Assembly: GCA_910890315.1 (NCBI GenBank)
Contig: CAJVGD010000046.1
Location: forward strand, 62,001 to 126,000
Direction of reading: 5' to 3'
Origin: Serendipita indica DSM 11827
Taxonomy: Eukaryota; Basidiomycota; Agaricomycetes; Sebacinales; Serendipitaceae
Length of the DNA stretch: 64,000 bases
Shown: positions 20,901 to 32,900 of the stretch, piece after piece
Numbering within the stretch: position 1 is the stretch's first letter
Layout: each line of letters begins with the position of its first letter
Position numbers and translations under genes: made by a program
Notes under the pieces: generated by a model
Databases searched by the model: none
What the model saw: only the letters and a program-made list of their open reading frames with translations
Told to the model about the DNA's origin: nothing

Positions 20901-22751
20901 TTCTTCCGAATGAATCGTATCTTGCAGTGGTGCTACACTATAAAGGATTTGATAGGATGTGGCAGAGTTATGTGATATACTATCACATAGTCTCTGGTGA
21001 GCAGTCTACCAAGACTGTTGGTCTCTCCAGGTTTGTGGATACCTTCAAGGTTTGTCCAGGCGGAACTCGGGCAGTGTATACGGCTAGAGGATCCAGGCAT
21101 ATTGATTGCGTCATTCTGGCTGAGCTCGTTTCTTATGAAGGCTTGGAGTCGGACCAAGATGACTACGATGGATGCGTTTACTTATTACAATTGACCATTC
21201 CGTTGTCCCTCAATCGCGTAATTGAGATCTCAATAGATGGGACAACGAGTGCTATATACGACCCAGAAGGAGGGGCAGCACTCATACTTCTTGACTGCAC
21301 GACCGGAAAACACATCGAAATGGTGGACCTTGATGAACCTTACTCACAGTGTGCTGTCTTCGCACCACAGGGAGATTTAATGGCAACCGCCTCGTCCAAA
21401 GGTTCAGGGATTCTGCTTCGTGAGAAGCATAGTGGGAGAATTACAAAGCGTTTTGGCACTACTCATAGTTTTAGCAATATCTGGTTCTCGTCTGATTCTC
21501 AGCGCCTCGCTAGTCTTTCAAATGATCAGCGAATCCGTATTTGGGAGGTCAAGAGTGGCGCCCAGCTTGAAACCTTCTTCGATGGGTATACACCTGGACC
21601 TCGTGTTAGCTTGTCGCACGATTGGACCCGATTACTATGCATCCAAGGCCAGGAAGCACTAGTTTACGACTTGACATCCAAGGTTGCTGGTCCAAAAAGC
21701 CGTCAATCCAACCAAAATTATAGAACGGGAGAATATATTGCAGAAAACTCTATGCTTGTTGTGCGGAGTGGTGCATTTCCAGCCACCAGAGTATTGAGTA
21801 TTTGGTCGACAGCAAGTGGAACACTGGAACCCATCGCAACATTAGGAGAGCTTCCAAGTCGCGGGGTGGAGACTTGCATTACACCGGACCTCTGCGAAAT
21901 ATTATGTTGGTCCTCGCAAGGCGATATATCCCTCTATAGTCTCGTCACTTACAAACGACTCCCGGTATCCTTTGAGAATGTCAAAGGAACTCCTCAATCG
22001 GCTGCAGCAAAGCTATGTTTTACTTCAAACGGAAGGCTCGTTGCGCTCTTGAATACGTCCAATAACACAGAGGCTGTTCAGGTGTGGGAATATAGGACTG
22101 GCAGGCATATCATGGACACGCAGCATCGAAAAGACACAGTCAAATCATATACACTGAGCGATACATATCTGGCGGTGTCTACGTTCGACCAGGTTCAAGT
22201 CTACCGAGTGATAGACGGCAACCTCGTAGCAGCTGAGAGGATATCCTCCACAAAGCTTATGACATTTTCTCCCAATTCAGACAAATTGGCCGTATTTCGA
22301 AGCAAGGGGTCCTCTAAGGGACCTCTTCTCCAAGCATGGGCTGTCAGCCATACCGGGATTGAGGCTGATGGGTGAGGCAGAGAGCGAGAATGAGGATCAT
22401 ACGCTTAATGATAAGTACAATTTGGGATTCTCAGCCGACGGGATGCTCATAGTGTACGGGTCGCTTGTCTGGGAGCTCGGCTCTGAAGGACTTCGAAGAT
22501 ATCAGAGCTTGACACTACCAAAGTCTCTTGAGGACTATCCCCACTCGCTTCTCACGTATGCAAACGGGTGGATTCACTCTGCGTTTCCACCGGGTCCAAT
22601 CGTACCAATCCCAACTCATCTACGACTACTGTTTACTACCGGTGCCTTCTACGATGCCCAGATGTGGTCGGCGAGCGGGAATACTATGCTGGTCTGGACC
22701 AGGACTTCGGAACCTCTTATATTCGATTTTTCGGAGTTTGTATCACATTGA
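17913..22751 (+). pseudogene. NLR2: NACHT-WD40 STAND receptor with frame breaks
   Basis: The ATG at 17913 opens MKRLFKPKRIKEVKGN, like the start of NLR4. This frame closes after about 36 codons and the homologous helical region (DTYRATVDWLEKGFTLLRD) continues in another frame, so a break lies in the linker. Exons DVHNDDLAWNEMIKDIRLHA and ARDRLGASSSRFGTTRINKE follow, then the NACHT domain: P-loop DAAGTGKST, Walker B FLVIDALDN, LLLTSRPIPDIGD and HPTFREFIASNED. After an intron (donor CTC-gtattg, acceptor tgtacag) come WD40-type repeats: LRLWDANTG, VHLLDVLTGDTLW and VWEYRTGRH. The WD40 frame breaks again near 22300-22375 and resumes to FSEFVSH. By family, a NACHT-WD40 sensor of non-self; this copy looks decayed. 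It is the inverted partner of NLR1. Confidence 0.78.
18803..20046 (+). repeat. NACHT conversion-like block, partner of 12205-13443
   Basis: Starts at a 39-nt stop-free intron (gtatgt...tttcag) and ends at the DIRSSFS codons. Near identity to the NLR1 block in coding and intron bases stands against lower similarity on both sides. Confidence 0.8.
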
Positions 22752-22832
22752 TTGTAGGAGCGCAGTATATATGCAATTCCGGCCGACAGATTGGAGGTTC
22801 CAAATTCTGAGGATTAGTCGCCCTACATTGAG
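22671..22832 (+). repeat. 3'-terminal block shared with NLR1 (inverted copy of 9411-9572)
   Basis: Covers the final codons of NLR2 (SASGNTMLVWTRTSEP onward), the stop and about 80 bp of flank. Match to NLR1 is very high through the noncoding part and stops abruptly after cattgagg. Confidence 0.8.
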
Positions 22833-22837
22833 GGTCA

Positions 22838-22978
22838 CATGGATTCATTCCAATCCCAACGCATATACGGCTACTTTTCACCTTGCAGACCTCTTACGAA
22901 CACCAGATGTAGTCGGCTAGCGGAAATAGTATGCTCGTCTGGACGGATGCATTTTCACCACTCATATTTGAATTCTAA
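22838..22978 (+). pseudogene. relic of a second WD40 C-terminal end
   Basis: Right after the shared 3' block, bases 22841-22978 again resemble an NLR WD40 tail. One frame reads SASGNSMLVWTDAFSPLIFEF and ends at TAA 22976-22978, aligned to SASGNTMLVWTRTSEPLIFDF of NLR2, with a stop where the Trp before SASGN is expected. The middle of the tail is shortened. It looks like the original end of NLR2 left behind when a new end was copied in upstream. Confidence 0.7.
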
Positions 22979-23300
22979 GCCTTTGTAGCACAGTAATCCT
23001 TAGGGTATTACAATACAAACGAGGGTGCTTTACTGCTTCCGCGTCTCATTCATCAGCAAATAGGCTAACGAATGTCGGTACATCCATTCCTGCCTCAATC
23101 TGGTACCCCCTTAGCACCCATTGCTGAATTTCTGCGACAATGTTTCGACGGGATCACGCCTCTGAATTGGTACGCGCATGAAAAGCCCGTTAAATCTGGC
23201 AAAACTGGCTTACATGTTCAGCCCTTTGGCGTAGTAACATGTGAAACTAGTCATCTATTGGACGTGATATATCCTATCACCACTCTAGCGAGCTCCAAAG
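22979..23300. other. intergenic gap, no gene seen
   Basis: Convergent 3' ends: NLR2 and its relic on plus, the F-box gene on minus. A short plus-strand ORF at 23072-23332 has no recognisable motif. Confidence 0.5.
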
Positions 23301-24659
23301 TCAATAGAGCTCATTCAGAGTCGTCAATTTGATGTGCCTCTGCTGGCAATGAGCTCTAAGGGCATTCATAGCCATTATATCTGACTCCCTCGGGGATAGC
23401 CTGGGATCAAGTATGAGGGAGCCATTCTCGTTGCGTAGTATCACGCTCTCCAAGCAGTTTGATGCAATGTCCAGGGCTGTTTGCAAACCATTCGCAAACG
23501 AGCTGACCATTGAGGATCCACATTGAGAAATCGTATTCAGTCTTGAAATGAGGCGACGAATCGACACATTGTCTGCTTTGGAGGTGGCTTCGAGATGTTC
23601 GTGGAGGTATCGAAAGTCGGTACTCAGACTGGACAAGGTAGAGAACGCATCCCAGAGGTCACTTTCATCAAAAGGTAGGATGTTTGGTGATCTATAAGGA
23701 AATGCCCAAGGACCTGGTTGTAGTCGTAAGCCGTGGATCTGTTGAGCGTGCCTGCGGAGGAAATGAACGACCACTGGGGATATCCTAGGTATTCGATTCA
23801 CATTATGATTCTTCTCCATCGTGTGAAGTGAAAGGACACTGAGCGAATCGAACCGCCATAATCGAAGTCCGTCCTCCTCTACGCCATAGACTGGAAACTT
23901 GAGGAATAAAACGCGGAGTCGCAGAAGGTGAAGGGGTTGATAGAGAATCTCTCTCGTCCCGTTGGCACTCATCACGAGGCTCAACGTTGTGAGACCTCCC
24001 AGGAGGTCTTCGACGAGCATGGAGGATAGCGGATCATAGCCAGCACTCGCCTGTAGTCTAGGAGCACAGTACTCTAGATCCATATGCAACACTTTCAAGG
24101 TCGTGTGGGTGGGTAGTAGCTCCTCAAACGAATAGAACTGCGCAGTAACTCCTCGTTCGGCAACGCTACGCGACACAAAGAGTCTGTATGTCTGTACTGG
24201 CCTAGAGCATTTCACGATTAGACGATGTGTGTGTTCAAATGCTAGCCTGAGGTCGAGCCGAGCGCATTGTTTATTGCTCTCGTCTGTCCACCGCAGCTTG
24301 GGGGCGATGTATCCTATAGGTTCGTTATCAGCTTGATAGAGCCAATCCTCGGTGGACTTCTTGGGAATAGACTGCACGAGGGTTCGAAAGAGACGGCAAA
24401 CGAGGGATAGGGATTGACGCATTCTGTGGGCAACCTTGCATGCGAGCTTGTCGTGGGCGGTAGTGGGGTTTGTGATTGCATGATGGAAGTGCTCAAGGTT
24501 TGTCGCGAAGCAATAAGGGTCGAGGATGAGTGAGGGCTCCATCGCCTCTATGAGAATGGGAAGCCATAGCTCGTTTGGAAGCGTTGGGAAATTGTAGGAA
24601 GATTTATCTACATTCTTGGGACCACGTTTCTTCCGTAGTTGAAAGCTGAAGTTGGACAT
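23301..24659 (-). CDS. F-box-like protein, intronless
   Basis: A single exon of 452 codons from ATG 24657-24659 (MSNFSFQLRKKRGPKNVDKS). The F-box core is FPTLPNELWLPILIEAMEPS at about residues 25-44. The rest shows weak leucine-rich spacing (TLKVLHMDLEYC, LLGGLTTLSLVMSANG, LSVLSLHTMEKN), as in large Agaricomycete F-box families. Such proteins usually bind SKP1 in SCF ubiquitin ligases; target unknown. It faces NLR2 tail to tail and lies 256 bp from the divergent transporter gene at 24916. Lack of introns is unusual for this window but common in expanded F-box families. Confidence 0.75.
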   Translation of the reverse strand: MSNFSFQLRKKRGPKNVDKSSYNFPTLPNELWLPILIEAMEPSLILDPYCFATNLEHFHHAITNPTTAHDKLACKVAHRMRQSLSLVCRLFRTLVQSIPKKSTEDWLYQADNEPIGYIAPKLRWTDESNKQCARLDLRLAFEHTHRLIVKCSRPVQTYRLFVSRSVAERGVTAQFYSFEELLPTHTTLKVLHMDLEYCAPRLQASAGYDPLSSMLVEDLLGGLTTLSLVMSANGTREILYQPLHLLRLRVLFLKFPVYGVEEDGLRLWRFDSLSVLSLHTMEKNHNVNRIPRISPVVVHFLRRHAQQIHGLRLQPGPWAFPYRSPNILPFDESDLWDAFSTLSSLSTDFRYLHEHLEATSKADNVSIRRLISRLNTISQCGSSMVSSFANGLQTALDIASNCLESVILRNENGSLILDPRLSPRESDIMAMNALRAHCQQRHIKLTTLNELY

Positions 24660-24915
24660 GGCGAAGAACAAGTCTCAAGCGCTGTGTGTCGGCCATGTGC
24701 AGAGGTCCCGATAAAACGCAAAAAATAGGGTTGAGGCTGCGAGAGATGTCCGACTTTGAGAGCCCGTAACGCAGTTTGCGAACAAAGTATGGAATTTCAT
24801 CATAAAAACCGTCTGGGCCCATAATTTTCTAGTTTGGGGTTTGTTGGAGTTGGCAGCAGGAGACTGGTCTTGTTCTGCCACCACAATGGTGACTCCGGCT
24901 AGGCGATGAGCAAAT

Positions 24916-26396
24916 ATGGCGCAACGCAGTGTCCCGGCAGATATCCAACTCTCCCAGTTACCTCTATTATCCCCGGAAAACTCTTCCAGCACGAATAGCA
25001 CGTCCAATCTCTCAAGCACACGACTACCGCAACAAGTGCCGACCATGGCCGATGACCAAGCGACACCCACCGAGCGCGATAAGCGTGAAAACCGTGACTT
25101 TGTGCTCGGGTTGTTTCTGCTCGCCATCGTAGTCATTCTTTGGACATCATCCAACTTTATCACCCAGGTATGTCCACTTGGGGTCATCATGAAAAAGCCC
25201 AGAGTTTTATACGGCACTAGGATCTATTTGTTGGCGGATTTGACAAGCCATTCCTCGTCACCTATCTCAACACATCCTCCTTTGCCATTTACCTTATTCC
25301 GTTCATCTATCGGAGGTGGAGGCACCGGAAGTCAAGCGCATACGCCTATCAGTCGCTCACGACCGAACCCCCGCAAGAAGAAGAGGTCGCGCAGACGACG
25401 ACGGCGCATAACACGTCGACGCTTCCTCCTCTGACCACGAAAGAGACTGCCAGTCTTGCGCTCTTATTCTGCTTTCTATGGTTCATTGCCAACTGGACCG
25501 TCAATGCCGCATTGCGCTATACAAGCGTAGGCAGCACGACCGTACTCGCAAGCACGAGTGGGTTATTTACAATGGCCATGGGAGCGCTCCTAGGCTTTGA
25601 GCGCTTCTCCCTATCACGACTCGGCGCAGTCTTGACGAGGTACGCAAAAACTTGTATTCTCCACTCCATATCCTCACCGATTTTTCATCTTCAGCTTCTT
25701 CGGCGTCGTGCTCGTCACATTGGCCGATTCATCCACAATGGCACCCGCAAATCAACCACCAACGCCAACACAACAACACGTCTTCCCACGAATGATACTT
25801 CCTCCACCATCTCACCCCATCGTCGGCGACGTACTGGCGTTGCTGAGCGCGGCCTTTTACGCGCTTTACCTCTCCCTCCTCAAAGTGCGCATCAAGGACG
25901 AGTCACGCGTGGACATGCAACTCTTTTTCGGCTTTGTAGGCCTTTTCAACATTATAGGGTGCTGGCCACTCGGTCTCGTTCTCCACCTCACGGGGATTGA
26001 AGAATTCGTGTGGCCAAGTGGATGGAAAGCATGGTCGGGTGTGATTGTCAACGTACGTCCCTGGTCACTCAAAGAGGATATCTGACAAAAGCTGGCTATA
26101 GATGGGCGTCACGTTTTCGTCTGATTACTTATACGTAATCGCTATGCTCAAGACGACACCATTGGTACGTTCCACTTTGCCCTTTGGATGAGGGATTGAC
26201 TCGAGGATGGTAGGTCGTGACACTCGGGTTGACGTTGACGATTCCGCTCGCCATTGTGGGTGACATGGTGCTTCAATCCCGCTTTGCGAGTGCGCTCGGT
26301 CTCTTTGGCGCATTGCTCGTCGTGGGCGCATTTGGAGTGATAGGATGGGATGATTCACGCAACGACTCGGACACTCGAGCAGTCGAAGTGTCGTAA
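24916..26396 (+). CDS. EamA/DMT-family transporter (SLC35F5-like)
   Basis: Exons 24916-25167, 25221-25639, 25695-26052, 26102-26164 and 26214-26396 join in frame to 424 residues. A polar N-tail precedes about ten membrane helices: FVLGLFLLAIVVILWTSSNF; FLVTYLNTSSFAIYLIPFIY; ASLALLFCFLWFIANWTVNA; then YTSVGSTTVLASTSGLFTMA, the EamA core. A His/Pro-rich loop (ADSSTMAPANQPPTPTQQHV) separates the halves, followed by HPIVGDVLALLSAAFYALYL, DMQLFFGFVGLFNIIGCWPL and VVTLGLTLTIPLAIVGDMVL. Architecture fits yeast YML018C / animal SLC35F5 proteins of vacuole or Golgi, substrate not established. The tail ends DSRNDSDTRAVEVS. Introns are 49-55 nt GT-AG. Confidence 0.88.
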
Positions 26397-26897
26397 CCAA
26401 ATAGACGGACATTTGATGAGACGACAATCTCGTAGCCCAGCATATGGACATTTCTCGCATACTTGCTCTTTCATTCTAATATCACCAGATTCACTCGGAT
26501 CCCACAATTGAGTATTGTACAATCTTTGATTCACGCGTACCCTACTAGGTCGCAACAAAAACAGAACCTCTACAATATTGGCTGATGCGATGGACAAATT
26601 CGGGAAACTAGCTCTCGAACGGTTGAACGGATGTTATGGTACTGTAAATGGATGGATAGTGATGAGCCGAAAAAGGATTATGGTTTGCACAAATGAAAAA
26701 AAACACAAGGGCTTGATCGTGAAGCGTGTCGAGATGGAGGACGGTCGCACTGATGCGTCCTCGTCTAGAACGATTATGTTGATGGTTGGTATCGAGTGAA
26801 TATCGATAGAGTCGCAAGGATGCTTGATAAAACGGCATCAAGTGGGGGGAAGTGAATCCAAATCCAGAGTTGGGAGAGAGCGAAAGTTGGAGGGAGA
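26397..26897. other. convergent intergenic region, no gene seen
   Basis: 501 bp between the ends of the transporter (plus) and the DUF6593-like gene (minus). It is AT-richer than its neighbours and should hold both 3' UTRs. Short ORFs show no motifs. Confidence 0.5.
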
Positions 26898-29604
26898 TCA
26901 ATGCACCAATGCCAATCCCAACATACCATCCTGTCCATGAGGCCCAAACGCCCTTTCATTGTGCGCGTTTGCGTTGGCCTGTCGATCCCGGACGCGCGGT
27001 TGTCGTACACGTACTGTCCACTCAATCTCATTATACGAAGGCAACGCCTCTCCAACACCATTTCCCGTTTCCTCTACACCCAAGTCAATACCCAAATCAC
27101 GACCGTCGACGCCCAGTTGCTCAAAGTCTTCAATGGGCACGGTACGTGTAATAGGCGAACGAGTGTGTGTTTCGAGACGAGGAGAAGAATGGACATTGTT
27201 GGTGGTGTGAAGAGTAAGATGCGGTTGAGCGAGACGAGGCGAGGATTGTAAAAGTGGATGTACCTGCGCACGCGGAGATGCATGAGGTCGAGATCCGGTT
27301 CCAAAGAAATCGGCAATTCCGAGTGCTTCGAGGTCCGATGCAGATGGAGCAGGTACCTCTTGGAAGATGCGCGTAGGTCGACCCGCGCCAGACGCAGACG
27401 CCGAGTCTCGTCTTGATTGGGTTACTGCTGGCATCGATTCTCGTCTGGTATGTTGGGGTTGAAGGGTCATGGTGGTGCTAGACTCTCGTCGGTGCTGGGA
27501 AGATGGCTGGGAAGACGACGACTCCCGCCTCTGCTGGGGCATGGTTGAACTTGCGTTGGAGGCGTACTGTCCCGTCTCGAACATGATGTGATACATCTCC
27601 GTCGTATACTGCAGGGGAGATGGTCCACTAGAGCTGGTATTCATGTCCGTCTCCAACAAAAGCGCATTCTCTCCTTGATGAGGCAGCTTGCTGGTTTGTG
27701 TAAGAGGCGAGCGCGGCGGGAGCGTGTAGGGAGTGATCGTCGCATCCCTCGACAAGGTCGAACCAGATCCAGAACCAGACGACATCGAATGAGCAGGCGT
27801 CTGATGTGCATACGTCGTCACAGACGCCGGGGCCGATGGAGGCGGGGGAGGTGGGTGCAAAGGTGTCGGCGGAAGTTGATAGGGTGTGATAGCGCTTGGG
27901 CCGGGCTCTGGCTCCCGCTCCCGCTCTTCATCATTGGTTCTCGTGCGTGAATTGCTTTTACCATGACCACTTGTACTAGCCGATTTGGTACTCTGCGAGT
28001 GTGAATGGTGATGGAAAAATGCAAGCGAGCTGAGAATTGGACTCGGGAGCTTGTTGGCAATCTTGCGTGGGATTGCACCATGAGAATGTGAACGGCCCAT
28101 GGCATGACCTGCGCTCGTGTTATTGGTCGAACTCGCGGGTGGTCGCGTCGGTGTCGGCGCATACGTCCTTTGGGACGCGACGTTTTGCGTAGACACGTGG
28201 GTACTCGGAGATGTAGGAGAGGGCGCATAATGAGTAGACGGCGAGGTGAATGGGATATACGTCATGGGTGACTGGGTAAACGTTGCCGTGGAACTACTCG
28301 AAGCCGACGTCGGAGAGCGAAGTTGACCATAGGATGTCGAGTGGCTCAGGGTCCTATGCTCGTGCGAGGCCGGCAAAGGGATCTGGAATGGCACCGTGGC
28401 CTCTTCATTCTCTGCCCGTTGATCACGGTGAGAGCCATTGAGGACTTGATAATTCGCCGTTGCAAACGTGTCCTGGTTCAACGGACTGTGTACACCCATG
28501 TGCGAAAACGGAGTCACGGGACTGGCAGGGAGAGACGATACTGAACCGCCGGCGACACTCGAACTCGAACTGGCACTCGAAAAGGGTGACGGACACGCGC
28601 TGAGCGGTTTAAGCAGCGGCGAGGCTCTCATTCTCGGCGAATTTGTCACGGGCTTGAGCATGGGCGAGTGCGGTGGCTTGCTGGGAGAGTATGGGGTCGT
28701 GGGCGACGGTACGTCTTCATCCTCGAGCAAGTCGAGAACGGGCCTTGTTCCTGGTGTCCTGTGGCCTCCACTGCGGGTACTTCGCGTCGAAGTAGAGCGC
28801 TGACAAGCGGCGGCAGGCGAAGTGGAGAAGAGGGGTGAATACGAGCCAGACGAGGACGAAGAGATGGTGGTTGGTGTAGTTGGAGCGAGGAAATGCGACG
28901 AGTTTCTAGTGGTGTTCAAAGGCGTATTGTGGCCCGAGTGATCCTTGCGGAGGAGCAAGATGGTGGTGGCGATCAAGTACTCTAACAAGGAGACGTCGAC
29001 ACCCTTGTAGGTATCTGATTGATTTGAGGAGACGGACGAAGTGTAAATGCTGAGCCGGGGGAGGGCCGTGGTGTGGCCTGGCTCGAGGGTTGCCACGGCC
29101 CTGTGCGCGGTACAGGCATGCGAGCAGAGGGTGCACTCGTAGTGAGAGCCGACATGTTTCCATTTGAGCGCGTTTGACTGTCCAGGCACGTGAAATTTAC
29201 GCGATCTAACCATCCGGTCGTTGGTCAGTCTCCAAAACGAACACTCTGCCAGGAAGAGGCTGCAACTTGGGGGAGGGGGGGGTTTCATTTACTCACCCGC
29301 CTAGGACGGTCTTTTTCAAGAAAGCGGATGAAAAATGGGTGCTACCACTGATGGAAACGAGTGTTTTGTTCGAGGTAGAAGACCATTTGATAGCAGCGAC
29401 GAGGCGGGCGGTCGGGTCAGGATGGGCGTCGTGGTCAAGACGATAGACAGAGGTATCGTCGTTTGCAGATTCGATGCTGAAGAGTGGTCTGAGTGTGTTA
29501 TGATTGTCGTCTGCGTCGAGGACGAGCGTGTCGAGGACCGACAACGAGCCAAGACGAAGAGAGACGAGGGGCAACGGGAGGAGCGGAGGAAATGTAGGGC
29601 ACAT
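26898..29604 (-). CDS. DUF6593-like N-terminal domain with long disordered Ser/Pro-rich tail
   Basis: Exon 1 begins at ATG 29602-29604 (MCPTFPPLLPLPLVSLRLGS) and joins VLGG to LFLAECSFWRLTNDR through an intron gtgagt...ttgcag near 29237-29297. The N-terminal 190 residues carry YRLDHDAHPDPTARLVAAIKW, ALKWKHVGSHYECTLCSHAC and SLLEYLIATTILLLRKDHSG, a layout resembling basidiomycete DUF6593. The remaining 600 or so residues are low complexity, with repeated RRES/RRDS motifs (QQRRESSSSQ, QHTRRESMPA, SRRDSASA) that could be kinase sites, and short helical pieces (DLEALGIADFFGTG, PIEDFEQLGVDGRDLGIDLG). Function unknown. A homopolymer of C near 29270 lies inside the intron. Confidence 0.65.
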
Positions 29605-29949
29605 GCACTGTCAGACAATTCTGTATATTTTTTAAATATTTGTGCAAATGTGCTGTCGGTCGTGGGCGGCGGCAAGCCTTTTGCTTTGCGTCTGACTGCG
29701 CGTCGACTGGAGCCGGGTTTATAAGCAGAAGGGCAACGGCGCTACCACGACCCACCCTTTGTGTCATCCTCCGAGCCGCCAACTGGCGCCGGAAGATCGG
29801 AGGTGGTGACGGGAATGACCCTATTCTGGGTGTAATAGCCCCTATCTTTCTTTTCTATTTCCGACTCGCCGGCCGTCCTCTTTGACCACAGATCGATCGC
29901 TGGCAGGGGACTCTATATTTTCCGGCCTTTGGGTGCTGCCGGGCTCCAA
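29605..29949. other. intergenic gap, no gene seen
   Basis: 345 bp between the DUF6593-like gene start and the 3' end of NLR3, both on minus. An AT-rich run near 29625-29640 may belong to the promoter of the former. Confidence 0.45.
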
Positions 29950-32900
29950 TTATGCGCGCTCGGGAAGCCTCCAGGCTGGCACCAGCACCAAGATGACAGG
30001 CGAATAGCACTCATCCCATACTAGCACCCGCCATCCCCGGACACTGTAGCGCCCATACGACAACCACGGGCGCATATACGTGGCCACCGGAATTTCTCTA
30101 CGGGGTCCATATGCACCACTCCATATCCATCCGTCCTCATATCCCACAATCAAATCCCGGCTTCCCTTGCATCTCTCCATCACCACTTGGTCCCCTTGCA
30201 TCCCTAATTGCCAGACTCGGTATCCATAAACCACATTCTCGTCAAACACCAGCGATTGTCTCTCAAGAAAACTTGCTGTAAAGTCTTCTCGTGCGACCAT
30301 TCCCATCGCCCGTTCTCCCACTTTCCACACCTCGAGCCCTTGTTTGGTAATCGTCGCTACCATCCTTCCGTCCTTGGAGAATGCAAACCGAAAGTAGAGT
30401 CCAAATAAATCATCCCTGTCACTCTTGATCCACTCCTTTTGCTCCAAATCATACACAGCAAGTTGCTTCTCCTCCTCCAGCTTGCCAACAATCCTCGTTC
30501 CATCAGACGAGAGCGCTACATGGTCACCTAGCCCAACCGTTCCTCCTGCTTCCCAAATGAACTGGCCACTCGGATACGCCCACACCTGGGTAAACCTCTG
30601 GTTCGAACACGCTAGGATTCGTCCATTCGCCGAGAATACCTTGGTGCCAAGCCCACGCGCTACTTCGTCCCGCATGTTTTCCAGTCGAATCAAAAGTGGC
30701 TCCGGTCGACAGGTGGTCGAGTAGAATACTAATCGCCCAGGGAGAGTGAGCGCCATCGACTGTCCGTCTGGACAGACAATGCATTCGCTCAATCCTTGCA
30801 GTTCGTCCATCGTCTCTACAATCTCCATTCTCTCCTCTTCACCTGGGACGATTCGCCAGATGCATGTCGGATGCTCCGTGTCAGAGTAAAACGGTCCGAT
30901 GAACCGCATATCATCAACAAACACGCCCCTTGTCGGTGGAGACTTGATCTTTTTCTTCTTCCTCGTGGCGGGGGAGACGACGGTAATCGCCCCTGTAGGC
31001 GTCAGGGTATCGTAGACGCAAATCTCATTGCTGCCCATCCACGAATATGCAAACAATTTGCTCCAATCTTCTGAGAGCACGACATGCTCGCCATCACCCC
31101 CCATGCCGACATATCCACCAAACCGACGGGAAACGATAGAGTGCGTAGCCACATCCCACACATCAATCGTTTCCTCACTCGATAGTACAGCCAGGCGCTT
31201 CCCGTCGAGAGAGAACCACGCGTCCAGGGTCTGCGCTCTCGACCGGAGAAAACCAACATCACGTCCCGTTCGCCTATCCCGCAGGACGACATCTGACCCT
31301 GTCCGCGGGATACATGCCATGATTTCTCCAACGGGCGCGAATCGCACAAGATGGAATGATGGCGACGACAGCGGCGGCGGCGACTCGTCTACAATTTCGT
31401 CTCCCGTCCTCGCGTCCAAGAGAACCATGGGCGCTTTGACGTCTTTTCTTCCTAGACGATTGAGTCGAAAGGTGATGGCGAATCTGGTACTATCCGCCGA
31501 TACAGCAATGGAGAGGGTGAGGAGCTCCATGTACGCCATCTCTATCCGAGAGAGCTGTCTAAATGTCTCCATATCATACACAAACGCCACCCCGACATTG
31601 GCGGTTTCCCGTTCCCCAACAAACACTGCACGTTGTCCGTCTGGGGAGAATTCAAAATCCAGAATGGCTTCGTCTTCAAATAAAACCCTCTGATCCATCG
31701 GGACTCCCACATCCGTATCGTAAAAGCTGACTATCGTCCTCCAGTCCACACCTTGACCATGACACCGCGTCAAGAGTGCCAAATAGGACTTTGTAGGTGA
31801 GAACCGAAGGATATGACCCCACGAATTTGGCTCGTACCACGGCTTCAAGTCGCGCTTGTAATTGCGTTCCCAAATCGGACGTCCGAGCGATGCGTCCCAT
31901 AAATGGAGCATACCAGGACCCGTCGCATACGCTAGACGCGTCCCATTGATGCAAAGTTCTGCGTAGCGAACTGCTCGTCCACCACGTTGTCCTTCGATAG
32001 GTGTACCAACCATGCTCCCGGTATCCGTGTCCCAGAGACACAAACTTCCCTCGGCACCAACGCAGAGCACTCTATCCGCGTCCCGTGAGATGCGTACAGT
32101 CTGCAATCCGTCTTTGTTACCAGTGAGTAGGATCTGATGATCCGACGACGTTGCCGTCTCGGAAGTGATGACCTTTAGTGTCGGGATTGTCTTTACCGTG
32201 CGTACTTTCCTCAGTAGAGCAGAGTCACGGCGAGACAGGGCCACAGGAACTGTGTACGTATGTAAAGCAGATTCAGCTATGAGTGCTTGATACTTGAGTA
32301 AAAAATGGAATGCCTGCTGGACGATTGCCTTGTCCCACGGGCGAATCTAGAACATGTCAGCACTTGTTCGAGATATAATCAACGGCTTTACTTCTGTGAT
32401 AGAACTACGCTTTACCATTCGATTCAGTTGAGAGAGGGCGTAAAGCGCGTGGCCAACCATCCCTCTCCAACTCATCAGTTCTACCCAATGCACAAAGTTT
32501 TCTTGTAAGAACAGCCTCAGTCGCGTCCAATCACTCCATGCGCCATCTGAAGACGTGATATGGAGAGCCCAGTACGCGCTAGCATATCTCACTGCGGCTG
32601 AGAACTGTTTCTCCACCAGCGCTCCCAGATTCGCAACGTCTGCATTCCGTGGGATACCACCATCCCCCCTTGCATGTAAGACTTGCAAGAGATCAAACTC
32701 TAGGACACGAGCTAGGACATTCATGCACGCTTTCGCGAGCATTTCATGCGATGGGTCCAACTCTACAACAAACCCATTCGCCCGGTCCGGGGTCGACGCA
32801 ATAAAATCTCGAAAGGTAGGGTGTAGGACCTTGATGGGACGATCTGGGTGTCCGTCCTTTAGCACGCCCGCGAGATCCTGCACGATTGTATCGACCGCCT

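Noticed and set aside
22528-22920. Alternative-frame ORFs over the NLR2 tail
   Set aside because: They are shadows of the WD40 coding frame and its decayed duplicate.
26898-28803. Plus-strand Arg-rich ORFs opposite the DUF6593-like gene
   Set aside because: They are reverse complements of Ser/Pro codons in the disordered tail and have no independent support.
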